A stretch of 64,000 nt of DNA from Omphalotus guepiniiformis. Lineage: Eukaryota; Basidiomycota; Agaricomycetes; Agaricales; Omphalotaceae. Below the pieces are notes generated by a model. That model was not told where the DNA came from. It did not search any database and saw only the letters and a program-made list of their open reading frames with translations. Below, in pieces: positions 47,879 to 59,000 of this stretch (position 1 is the first letter of the stretch; the number at the start of each line of letters is the position of its first letter). The stretch is taken from positions 682,001-746,000 of the forward strand of contig JAQOOI010000074.1 in assembly GCA_028554645.1 (NCBI GenBank), in the 5' to 3' direction. A program made the translations under genes and the position numbers.

Positions 47879-49951
47879 TCACGTTTCATTAGAATATGGA
47901 GGGACGTGATACGGAAAGTGTCTATTTCTACGAAGTCTACCTATTAGAATAGAGTTCCGACGTTTGATCATTTCGTCCAAGAAGAAGTCGTAATTATAAG
48001 AGAGCATGTCGCGTACAATTGCCTGGTAAGCACCAATCCATACATTTGTTTGTTCAGCAGCAGAGGAGTTAAATATCCACTTGCCATCCTCCCCAACCAA
48101 GTCTGTCCACTGCGCTGGATTACAGTGACGTTGACAGAACTCATCACTCACTTTATGCTTGGACTTGAAATGAAACACGTCAACAGGAAGCATAACACCA
48201 GAGAAGTACATGTCTCCTTGCGCTTGAAGGTGTGCCTGTAGCTGACAATTATTGTCATAGAATATAGGATCTGGAAGGTCGTCACGATTCGGATAGACTG
48301 ATTTGAGGAAATCCTGCATCGACAATCACTAATGAACTGACTCCGTTATTCTATTTGAACACTTGCCTTGACTCCAGATATCGCTTCGGCCCCATACATG
48401 GTTGCTTGAGCAGCAATGATTCCGCACGTACACACCACTAGCTGCTCGTTATGTGTGCGGCGACGCGCAAACATTGCAGCCGGCTGTGAATTACCTTTAT
48501 CCGACTTATGTACAGGATCAATAGCGTTAACGTCCTCAATATCATCTTCAAGGAGAAGCTCCGTATCATTGGCAGTCGCAGTAGAAAACGTAGTTGCCGG
48601 CTGATTCACTCCTGCTCGCTGAAGGCGCTGTCGTAGGAGAAAGAATCCTTTTCCCTTTAAGTTGTGATAATCCTCGAGCTTCTTGTGATCAGGATTGCTG
48701 CACGTACAATGCTGCGGGCGAGCCGGTTGCTGACAATCCTTAGCAACACAGATCGCTTGACGTTGCGCATGACTTTTGCAAAAATGATGTCGATTGTTGG
48801 GTAAAGGCTCGGTGCAATTGTGCACCTTGCAGCATGGTCGGCCGAGCGTTACTCCATCTGTAACAACAGCTCGAAGAGAACCTGACCGAGATCCATTTCA
48901 TTTAGCACAATGGATAACAGAACAAATACAATAGACATACGAAGCCCCTTGAAAGCACCAGACAGGTCAGTAGGCACCAGCTTCTCGCATAACCGACAGG
49001 CATGAAGACGCTCTGGTTGGCCCTCTGTCACCATGCGATCATTTCGTTCTTCCATCAACTCCTTCAGACGCATGTCAAGATCACCAGCATCCGATATCAC
49101 GACAGCGCGGCGACGTTCGTATCCATCCCTTAATAAGGAATTTAGAACAAAGGCACGCCAAACCTGCCTTGAAGTCAACAAATACTTGCTGTTTGACACG
49201 TCATCTTCACCATGGCCAGAGAGCGCATGGTTATAAATGGCAGCACAGTTTTGAGAGGAAACCCAAGCGAAAAGCGTCCAAGCTGTGAATAACTCCGAGA
49301 GGGACAGGTCTATGAATGAATGGTCCTCGACGTGAAGCACCCGGGGAACTGTGTGATTGTAAAAGCATCGCTGGTTCTCCCGAAGTTTTACAAAGTAGTT
49401 ATTATAGTAGCGGATTTGACAAGATTCTGTTAATAGCATAATGAGTGAAAGCAAACTTGGCGCAAAGAAAACAAGCACGAACGATTTATACAACGTAAAG
49501 ATGACGAAAAGGCGGGCAAGGCGCCATCCATGCAGAAGTAAGTGATAGATACACGAGACATCTGGGTAAGGACCTTGCCACACAACTGGCATGAGGTGCA
49601 TGGTGGATAGAACATGATGTACGCTGTGAAATATAGATTGGGTCAAGCTTGATACAATTGTAAGGAGGTATTCATCGCACCTAGCCTCTCATGTTTCTTC
49701 TCAGCACACGCTCCATGTTCATTGAAAAGAGTTTGATCATTCCGGTCGATGTCGAGAGGATTCTGCATCCATATGGTCGGCCCGAGATCTGCCCATAATC
49801 GCTGCAATACATCTGGCTCAAGGTCTAGGCAACGTGAGAGGAAGTCGACGACGTGTCCGGGCAGAATTGCGCAGGGGATGGAGGGGTCAGCGAGTCCAAG
49901 ACTAAGCTCTTCCTTCAGATGTCGCGTGAATCGAACAAATCTATCCAACGC
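47879..49951 (-). pseudogene. CxC5-CxC6 KDZ-transposase-associated protein, 5' end cut off by LTR
   Basis: The gene encodes the cysteine clusters known to accompany KDZ (Kyakuja-Dileera-Zisupton) transposases in basidiomycetes. CxC5 reads CTSCQLCGKVL followed by YFCMDGALPAF. A central part is HSFIDLSLSELFTAWTLFAW and VWRAFVLNSLLRDGYERR. CxC6 has CTEPLPNNRHHFC, AICVAKDC and CTCSNPDHKKLED. The C-terminal part is IFYDNNCQLQAHL, PVDVFHFKSKHKVSDEFCQ and SSAAEQTNVWIGAYQAIVRDM. About five exons. On the right the frame continues straight into the LTR at 49952, so the true 5' end is displaced beyond the retroelement. It contains no transposase DDE core itself. Confidence 0.85.
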
Positions 49952-51436
49952 TGATGTGCTTGGTATGGGGTATGAATGAGACGAAGTGCTAACTAACTCG
50001 AATGAATCTATCAAGCACTCTAAACACACACACAACACACAAAGACTTTTAAGTTCGTGGGGTTTGGGGGACCAACAAACTCTGTGAAGCGAATAAGGTT
50101 GTTGTAAGAGGAACGCGGAGACACAGTCAAAACCGACGCGGCACAGATAACTCTATGCTACACACCACTCAAACGAACTAACGCGTAACTTTAACAAATC
50201 ACCGCGACCAGTGACTACAAACGATACAACAACCAGACGATTGTTGGGAGATGCCAGACGACTTCTCACTTAGTGGAGTTGGGTATAGGAGGATTTCAGA
50301 ACTGCCCGACGACGAGTTCAACGAGTGACCAGACGATCCACTCTTATTCGCACTACACACACAGGCTCCGCGGTACCAGACGATCCCGCTTGTAAACACT
50401 TAGGCACACTGACTTATGAACTAACGCGGCGGTTAACACTTTAAAACTCCTAATCACTCAGAGGGACTTAAGCTTTTCCACACACAAATGCTATTAGCTC
50501 TATGGGGGGCTCGGGAACCTGTCCTTCCTTGCCCAGGTTCTATTTCTTATATACAGTATTTCTATTTACATAGTACAAACAAATGTCGCGATACTTGACA
50601 GTTATGAGATATATGGTGCATATGGTGCACCGCGTAGGGTAGGGATGAAGTATAGTACGCGGTAACAGGGTATCCTATATCGGTTTATAATCTTGCCGCT
50701 TTTAGAAAGTATCGCGGTAGTTCGCTAACACTGTGTCTCCTTACGTGTTCTACTTCCGCGTCGTCGGAAGTACTTCGTGTTACATCGTACGTCTAGACCC
50801 TTCTGTGGCTCAACAGTGGTCATTGGATATGACTAGTGCACGGAGCTACTGCTACCTGGTTTCTAAGTCTGGCCTTCTGAGTAGTGCCGCGGTACTTCGT
50901 TACCTACGCGTTGGTTTATACAGTATTGGGGCCATCAAGTTATACACGTCGGACCTTAGAACAAGTGCCGCGACGCTTTACTTGAGTGTATACTTAGGTA
51001 ATACCTACACTGAGAAGACCCATTTAGTGCCGTTCTACAGTCTTGTACACCTTTGTACACATATACTAGTGGTTGAATGTGCGTAATACACCGCGTAACT
51101 TAGGACTATACAGTGTACTTAGTAGGTTTGTACTGGAGTGATCAATCCTGCGAGGCCGAAAATGGTAGTGGTATTACCGCGGTCGTATCATCTCCCCCTG
51201 ACTAAAATATCGACTGTCCCAGTCGCTGGGGTCCTACTCAGGGTCTATCCTGGAAAGGCGCATCAACCTCCCTTTTCTGGATATCACAAACTTCTTTCTG
51301 ACTCATGTAGCGCTCTCCCTCCTTCTTGTCACATCACATTCCATCACGTTGCCTTATTGGTAAATCGCCGCGTCTCTTCATTCCCCATCGTCCGGTTACG
51401 TTAGTTCCCGGACATACCGGTTATTCAGTTAATGGA
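49952..51436 (-). repeat. Left copy of the long terminal repeat (3' LTR), inner end not determined
   Basis: Matches the right-hand copy from 62517 to the window end with about 25 substitutions and one single-base indel over about 1,485 bp by my count. The inner (right) end is unknown because the other copy is cut by the window; 51436 is only a minimum. It contains five copies of CCAGACGA or a one-base variant between 50233 and 50383, and several CGCGG/CGCGTAAC motifs. Short frames of 66, 117 and 88 codons are shared by both copies, but duplication alone explains that. Confidence 0.92.
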
Positions 51437-51571
51437 TTGCCATCGCTTCTTTGTCAAAGCTGTATGTCGTACCCTGAATAAGTATGTAATATATCAAACT
51501 TTTGCTCTCGCGTCTTCTAGGAATGGAACTTGATATTGGCACCAATCTGAGGACCCCATCGCCGCGAGGTG

Positions 51572-51578
51572 TATATAA
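51572..51578 (+). promoter_or_regulatory. TATA box upstream of antisense gene 1
   Basis: TATATAA lies 57 bases before the ATG at 51636, a typical distance for a fungal core promoter. It supports independent plus-strand transcription inside the element. Confidence 0.5.
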
Positions 51579-51635
51579 CCTTCAGCGCCCGGGTGTCGAA
51601 CTCCAACTTTTTGCCCTCTCTCCCATTACTGGTTT

Positions 51636-53952
51636 ATGCCCATCAAGGCTGAACCCCTTGACTATACTTCTTTATTAGTAAGTGTCGCGGCCGCTCTTTG
51701 TGTTCCTTCTCTTAACTTCCTTGGGCAGGCTTTTTCACCCACACCTTCGGAAACTAACTTTAGCATGTCTTCTTCTCGACCGTCAGGTTCTCGTTCGAGC
51801 AAACGCCAACGCCGCGATGACGCCTCTGTCCCTATTCCTGGAGTGCCGGCTCCCAACTCACAGCAGTCTATATCTGCTGCGGAGTTCGCGCTACTTCAAT
51901 ATATCCGTAGTGGTCAACTGGCGGTCCAACCAACCGTGATTCCTACCGCCGCGGTGGTTTCGCCTCCTCTTGCTTCATCTTCGCGTCGTACTCCATCGCC
52001 TCCTCCTGCTGAATCTCGTTCACACACGTTCGCCGTGAGGCGTTGAGAAAACTCGCATCCAAGCGCTCTCGTTCTCGCGGTCAAACTTCTAATTTGGTAC
52101 GGCAGTTTCTTGCCCCTCGATACTTTTTGTCCCACTTATGCTTTTACTTGTTCTTGCAGCTCCGTCCTGTCACCGCGGAGGATCGGGCCCAATACGATGC
52201 TGACTTTCTGGCTTTTAAAGATGAAACTTACGATCTTAGTCCCGCGTCAGCTACTTCAGCTGCGCGTTCTCACCGTAAGCATGGACATCGCCGCGTTGGT
52301 CTGGGAAAACGTCCTCCACCGTTGAACTTGGTACGGTTTTTCTCCATTCATCCTTCCTCTCTCTTCTGACTCCGTTCTTCGTAGTTTGATGATGAAGCTG
52401 TCGAGTCTAACACTGAGGCCCCCTTAGTTCACAAGGAACCTCGCCGCGGTCTTTCGCGTAGACGCGTGGAAAGTGATTCTGACGTGGAGCCCGTAGCTAA
52501 AACTATTCCTGTTGTTGCCTCTGTCGAGCCGACTCCCTTGCCTACGACAGCGCTTACGCCGTCTGCTAGCTCTCCTTTCGTACGTAACTCTCTACTGTGT
52601 CAGTTCCCGCGGGCCTTACCACTTTCTCGGTTTATTAGGCTCACTCGCGGTCACCTCCTCCTGTTGACTTGTCAGTTGGCTTCACTCAGGACGCGGTAAA
52701 TGCTCCCGTACCCACTACTCCTCGTTTATCGCCTTCTTTGCGAGATGACGCGGCACCCCCTGCTCTTCTGCCTTCTGGTGTGCCCGCCTCTTTTTCTCCT
52801 TTGACTTCCACGGTGTTGCCTCCCCCTGCTATTGCTGTTAGTCAACCGGGAGCTTCCGCGGCGCTGCCCGCAACTTCATCTCTACCTGAGGACCCAGCTC
52901 CTCCTGTAAGTCTAGCTCATCTGTTCCTTGTCACATTCTTAACCCCTTTTGTTGTTTCTTAGGTGAAAGGCAAAGGTAAAGGTAAGAAGCGTGCTAATAC
53001 CAAACCTGCGGCGACTACTATCCAAGAAGAGAGCCGATTCCGCACCCCTTCCCCTCAGCCTGGTGATCCCGAGGACAAGCGTCGATTCTTACGTGAAGTG
53101 GAGGGGTACCCCCGATATTGGTACGAACATGTCTTCCCCGCGGCAGCAAAGATGGGCGCTGCTATCCACCGCGACTCCTTGCCTATTACTAAGGGAAGTA
53201 AAGCCTCCGCGGCTCCTTCCTCTGTTCATGGCGACTTCGAGGCGGGTGTACGATGGTTTCAACCCAACGAGGCCCCTTCCGCGCAAGCGATCAACTTTGA
53301 TTTCCCTGGTCTATTGCCACCCCTGATGACCTCGCATATCAAAATGTTTCAGTCCGTGGCAAAGAGTGTGAATCTGGTACGCGGTCCAATTTATTTGTAC
53401 CGCGACGCTTTTCTGACTTTGACTTCTTTACTAGCCTTCCATTCGGTGTAGCTCCTGCATTGTACATGGAAAACCTTGTGTCTTCGTGGCACCTGGCGAA
53501 TCTTGTAACGAGTGCCTGAGTAAGAAGGATTCTGCTTGCACCTTTCGGTATGGTACGCGGAAGATTGTGCTCGAGGACGACGCGATGCACAATCGCGGCC
53601 TCTTCTCTGTTCGCCGTATGTATTTCTTTTTCTGGCTTGCTCTTCTCCTTCTAACTTCTAGCTTTCAGATGCTCTATCCCTTCAACACGAGGCCGCGACG
53701 CTTTTTGAAGACCTGGACCATATTGCCAAGGCGATGCATGGGGTTCAGCGTAAGGCAGAAGGCAAGGTCGCGGAACTCGTCGACATTATTGCTGCGGGAT
53801 ATTTCAATTTTGGCAAAGATTACCTGGCCCAGCTTCGACTTAGCGGGGACTTGGCCAAGGTGATCATTGATGAACGAATTCAACCAAAAATCGACGCGGG
53901 GGAGCTTACCTCCATAAACCCGGATTCTCTTCACCATGCATATCAGAACTAG
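51636..53952 (+). CDS. Antisense element gene 1: disordered protein with Zn2Cys6-like cluster
   Basis: About eight exons on the strand opposite to gag-pol. The N-terminus is Ser/Arg/Pro-rich with a basic patch (SRSSKRQRRDD), then long Pro/Ala/Ser regions and a Lys-rich patch (KGKGKGKKRANTK). A more ordered part follows (REVEGYPRYWYEHVFPAAAK). An exon beginning CCTTCC near 53437 encodes CSSCIVHGKPC and then CNECLSKKDSAC, with spacing C-x2-C-x6-C-x8-C-x2-C-x7-C, as in Gal4-type clusters. A helical C-terminus (HEAATLFEDLDHIAKAM; AELVDIIAAGYFNFGKDYL) resembles a dimerisation segment. Between 52010 and 52045 the frame changes: either an 83-86 nt intron with a weak donor or a frameshift. No homologue is known to me. 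Confidence 0.7.
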
Positions 53953-54410
53953 TGATCACTGCATGCGTTCATCATTCTTGTTCAGGCCCCGCGGTAATAA
54001 AAGCTTTTAGTATCGTAGTATTGTCATGTCGCGGATCCTGTACAGTCTTTATTACATGAAAATTATCATTGCTTTTGTTTCATGGAGAGTGAATCTTTAA
54101 GCTGTGTGACACTTTCTTTGTTATATAAGATTTTTCAGAATTCAAGCGATCCTACGCGGTACTTTTCTCTACGCGGTACTTTTCTACTTCTGTGACCCTT
54201 CCCCATCTTTGAAATTACAACTGTCCCCAGTTGTCTTGAACACTTCGCGTCCTTTGGGAAAGTACCATATGGTCCGCCGCGTCAATTTTGAAGGATGGTA
54301 AGTGTCGCGGAATTAGAATTCTACACTGACAAGTTTCCTCGTAGTCATGACTGCCCTGGCCCGGTATAAAAGGTCCTTCGAACTCTAAGTTCTTCCTATC
54401 AGATTCACTT
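53953..54410. promoter_or_regulatory. Spacer between the two antisense genes, with CGCGG repeats
   Basis: About 460 bp, AT-rich but with repeated CGCGG sites (near 53990, 54030 and 54155). A perfect tandem duplication of CTACGCGGTACTTTTCT occurs at 54152-54185. It likely combines the 3' UTR of gene 1 and the promoter of gene 2. No coding sequence was recognised. Confidence 0.6.
54365..54371 (+). promoter_or_regulatory. TATA box upstream of antisense gene 2
   Basis: TATAAAA lies 39 bases before the ATG at 54411. Together with the gene 1 box it suggests that both plus-strand genes have their own promoters and do not depend on the LTR. Confidence 0.6.
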
Positions 54411-55849
54411 ATGTCTACTGATACTTCTTCTGTTGATGTCCAGTTTCTCGTGGAAGAGGTGGCACCTCTTTACAAGTCGTTTAGCGAGCGTCGAGCCAAA
54501 CGTGGTGCTGACGACGCTAATCGCGTCGCGATGTCTTGTGCACAAAAACTCGTAAGTTTTCTACTGCGCTGTCTCCCTTCCCGCGCCTTACTTCGCTCTT
54601 TTTAGCTCGAGCTCTGGAAAGCTCACCCTGATGCCGCGCTGGCTAACGCTGACATTCGTACTTTCACTCTGTTCTTCTTTGAACAACTGCCGCGGGACCC
54701 AGTTACCGCGAAGTATACACCAACTCATCATTTACTTGGTCCGTACCGCGGTAAATGTGTTCAGTTTGGTAAACCCAAGGAGGTTCCTAAAGTCGCCGCG
54801 GCCGCTCCTGTGCCAACGGTTGTAACCCCAGTGCCCGTCAGAGGCAAAGGTCGCGTTCGTACTAGCCGCCGCGTAAGTAATCAGTTCTTTTTCTTGAATA
54901 ACCATCGGTACTAAACTTTTTCTTAGATTCGCAAGCGTGTTGCATCCCAAGCTCGTATTGATAGTAGCGACGAGGAGGTTGACGACGACGCGGCGGGTAG
55001 CGATATTGCTATGGGTGACGATGAATCCCCCTCTATTGCAGATTCCACTACTAATACCACGGTAGGTCGCCAGACTACCCCGAACCAGCTTGCTCTGTTG
55101 CTAAAACTATGTACCTCGCTTCAGACTCTCGACCTCGCAGCAGTTGAAGAAGTTACCCGCGTTGCTCCCTTTACTCCAAAGGTTGAGCCTAGCGTCGCGG
55201 CGGTTAAAAGGGTACGATCACAAATCCTGCTCCCAATGTTATTCTGACTTAACTCTCCTTTCATAGCCTCACGCGTCGACTAATCACCCCGTAAGATATC
55301 TCCACTTTTCTGAGATACCACGCATGCTTATTACTTCACGGCAATACCTTAAGGCAGTTGCCGCGGTGGATAAGAGTACCATCAATACTCCTGCCAAGAA
55401 AGCTAAGATGGAGGTGGTTAGTGTCGCGGCAGCTCCTCCTACTTGGGCGCACAACTTCTCTATGCTCGATCCCCCTCTGGCACCTCCTAGTACGTGTCAC
55501 GTTTTGGTACTGCCGCTAGCGACTTTTTCAACTAACCTATCTTTTGGTAGACCCTGTCTCCACTTTCTCCAACTCGGTTGTGCAGTCACTCGTTGATCGT
55601 GCCAATCTCGCGGTGCTCGAACCCGTTAGTGGTCCTACCGATCGTAGCCTCACCATGCTGGAGTTCGAGACTCGCTCTAAACTTATCGCGGTCAACCATC
55701 AGATCAGCCTCCAGCTCCAAATGCGGGATTTGCTGATGAAGAGCTACCAGAGCATCGCGTCGCAGCAGAAGGAGCTGGTTAATAAAACCAACGTCCCTCT
55801 TATCGATATGACTGGCGACGAAGATATGCCCTCCGTGACTGATACTTGA
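54411..55849 (+). CDS. Antisense element gene 2: unknown protein
   Basis: Five to six exons on the strand opposite to gag-pol, with GTAAGT-like donors. The N-terminus is helical and charged (VQFLVEEVAPLYKSFSERRA), then TFTLFFFEQLPRDP and a Lys/Arg patch (VRGKGRVRTSRRIRKR). An acidic stretch (SSDEEVDDDAAGSDI) follows. The middle has PNQLALLLKLCTSLQTLDLA. The C-terminus is a long charged helix (SLTMLEFETRSKLIAVNHQI, then KSYQSIASQQKELV) likely to be a coiled coil, ending in an acidic tail. I recognise no domain. Basic and acidic patches with a coiled coil fit a nuclear, chromatin- or partner-binding protein, but this is inference. It converges with pol, whose stop is 218 bp away. Confidence 0.68.
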
Positions 55850-56067
55850 ACTGCTCCGTGAATTTTTCTCGTGCTTCCGCGACACTTTTTAATCTTCTTG
55901 TCGTGAATAGGGGTACCGCGTAACTTTTCGTTTCCCTCTCACACTTGTATTCAACTACCGCGTAACTTATTTATTTTCAATTTGTCGCGTATATTTCAAC
56001 ATAACACGTACAGATCATACGCTCGTTTTTATAATAAACTGCCATGTGGCCCTATCTCTTGAGTGAT

Positions 56068-59000
56068 TTACTGAAAGATCTTCGGCTTCGATATCCAGTG
56101 CTTCGCGTCGTATACTGAAACGTCCGCGTGAATTTCACCATCTAGGTCCGCTTGATCGTGTTCTACGGATAAATCTTCTTCTTCTTCTTCTAGACCTTGT
56201 TCAATTCTCAACAAGCCATCTTCTGACAAACCAATCAGCTCACTTAGGTTCTCGGGGAGTTCAATGTGCGACCGTGGCCAATATGGAATTACGCGGAAGG
56301 CTCCAATTTTATTCTGGAACACCGCACCATTTAGGTCTGCCACAATGTAACTGCCACCTGTGGTACGCCTGAGTACTACCATAGGTCCTAAATAGCGCGG
56401 CTTTGTTTTAGAGTTCAAAGATTTTTCAATCTGAGTATTCCTAACTAATACCAAACTACCTGGCTTAAACGCGTAGTCTTTAATAACATGCTTATACTCT
56501 TTTTCAAACCTCAACAACCGTGACCTTTTCTCACGTGTTACGCGTTCCCGCAATTCAACTATGTGCTTCGCGTGCTTAGCTAATGCTTTTGCCCGTAGTC
56601 CAATTAGTTCCGCGTCACTTATGAAATGATCAGGATATTCTACAAGCCATGTTGCCTCAACGATATCAAAAGGTAGCGAGGGGTGCGCACCAGTTACTGC
56701 GAAGAATGGGGAGCACCCAAATCTCTTTCTTATGGTACACCTATCAGCCCACATTACTAAGTAGAAATAGTAAAACCATTTTGAATCGTCACCTCCCGCG
56801 GCCTTTATGAGACTGTGTCGCACATCATAATGCGCGTGTTCCACGATACCGTTGGCTTGGGAGTTATAAGGTGATATGCGAATACCGCGTACGCCATATT
56901 TCTTCTCTAACCATTCTAACGCCTTTAGAAAAGGTCCGCCATTATCTGTAACTATCTCTATAAGACAGCCCCAGCGGCAGATAATTTCTTCCCATAACCA
57001 CTGCCCAATCGCTCTTGCGGACTCTGCTTTCAACGGTCTTCCTTCCATCCAGCCGGTTAACGCGCACCTACCATGTACAATCAGCTTGTAGCCATTCGAC
57101 GCCGGCATATACATGGTGTCAGCGTGAATTTTCTGAAAGATTGACGGTGTCTTCGTCTCGGTAGGAGGAATCCTGATCTTTGTCTTTTGTCTTATTTGGC
57201 ACGTATGACAGGTCTTCACATACTCATAGATGTCTTTCTCCATTTCAGGCCACCAAAAGCGTTCCATAAGTAAGGATTTAGTAGCGAAGAAGCCGCGGTG
57301 CCCTAGACTATCATGACAAGCATGGATCATGGCGATGCGACGCGACTTTTCAACTACCAGCTTATGTTTTGCCTCGATTCCACGTCGATAGAGTTTTCCG
57401 TCTTGTATAAAGAAGTTCCGCGCTAATCTTAAAAAGTTCTTGAAGCGTTTGTTATTCTCATAGCCTACAGGCCTCTTAGAAGTGTCTGTTAGCCATTTGA
57501 AAACCTCCGCGACTGTTTTATCTTGGTTTATCGCTCCCTTCGATCGTTTAGACTCATCATACTCTGTTTCGTCAATATGCTCTGGTGGCTCCTCGAGTTC
57601 TGGTACTTCACTAGCCAAGTTCGCGGCTACAAACTGTTTTACTTCTGGTATGTCGCGGAACTCTCGTTCTTGCTTATAAGCACGCGTCAATTCTTCCTTA
57701 AAGTCGTCTACTGACGCGGCTAAACCAGTCATATAATTACTTTTCCATTCTTCTTTCTCATCAACTAATACGTGTGCGTAACCATGCTTAGAGTCGATCT
57801 TATCTACAAACTCCTCTAATTTGTAGGGTTCTTGAACTTCACCATCTTCAGGATTGTCATACTCATCATCACCTACTTGCTTATCCCGCCGTGATAGTCC
57901 ATCAGGTCCGTGAACCTTGCCTGGTACGTGCTTCAGTTTAAAATGAAACATCATGATCGACTCTATCCACCTATTTATCGCGGCGTTTGGCATTTGATCA
58001 GGATGCTCTAACATGCCTTTAATGTACTTCGCGTCAGTTTCGATTATAAGGTTGCGAATACCAAACAACCAATACTGGCACGCTCGTAACGCGCGATACA
58101 AACCAAACAACTCCCGTTTCGGCTGTGAAAACCTAGCTTCGCGATCACTTAGTGTAATCGAACCGAATCTGGAGTAGAACCTTCGTCGCGGATTCTCTGG
58201 ATCCACTTGACAAATATAGAACCCAACCGCTTTCCACGACGTATCTACTGCCAATATAACAGGGTCTTCCACATCATACTTTAGTGGTCGTAATGCCTTG
58301 CTATTCTTTACTGCCTCTTTCAACTTTGCCAACGCGTCACTTTGCTCTTGTCGCCATTCGAACGGAATATCTTTACGCGTAAATCGGGTTAAAGGCTCCG
58401 CGATCTTTGCATAGTCTTTGACGAACATTCTTACTAGTCCCGCGGTGCCTAAGAATGGTCTTATATCCTTCTCTTCTAGGATATTCTCAGGTCCACCCCA
58501 GTTGGTAATAGTTTTCGCTCGTTCCGGGTCGATCTCTCTTCCTTCTCGTGTACACCTATGTCCGACCACGGTAATCTCGCTTTTACACAATACAGCTTTG
58601 GGGCCTGAGAAAGTCCCACCACAGTACTTCATTCTTTGAATGACCCTATTCATATTGGTGAAATGTTCCCAAATAAACCTCCGTATCCCATCATTACCAG
58701 GAATGGTCTCGTACGTACCATCTTCACTTTGATAAGTCGTTTCAGGACCGCGTACAGGAACATCATCGATGTATGGTTGCGTAAACTCCGGGATCTCTTC
58801 TTGTAATATGTGTGTTACATCATCGTGGAAGATTGGTACTGAATTTGTCCATCCCATCGGTAGTGTTACTAACCTCAGGGCTCCAAAGGGAGTCTGGAAT
58901 GTAGTTAAGTCTCGCGATGCTATTGCCAACTCTCTTTCATCATAGCCAACATATAAATCTAGAATTCCTCCACAAGCTCTACCACAGAATTTCTCCGCGA

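Noticed and set aside
50733..51404. Open frames of 117 and 88 codons on + and 66 codons on - present in both LTRs
   Set aside because: The 117-codon frame begins with GTG, the frames have no motif, and their presence in both copies follows from LTR duplication, so it is not evidence of selection.
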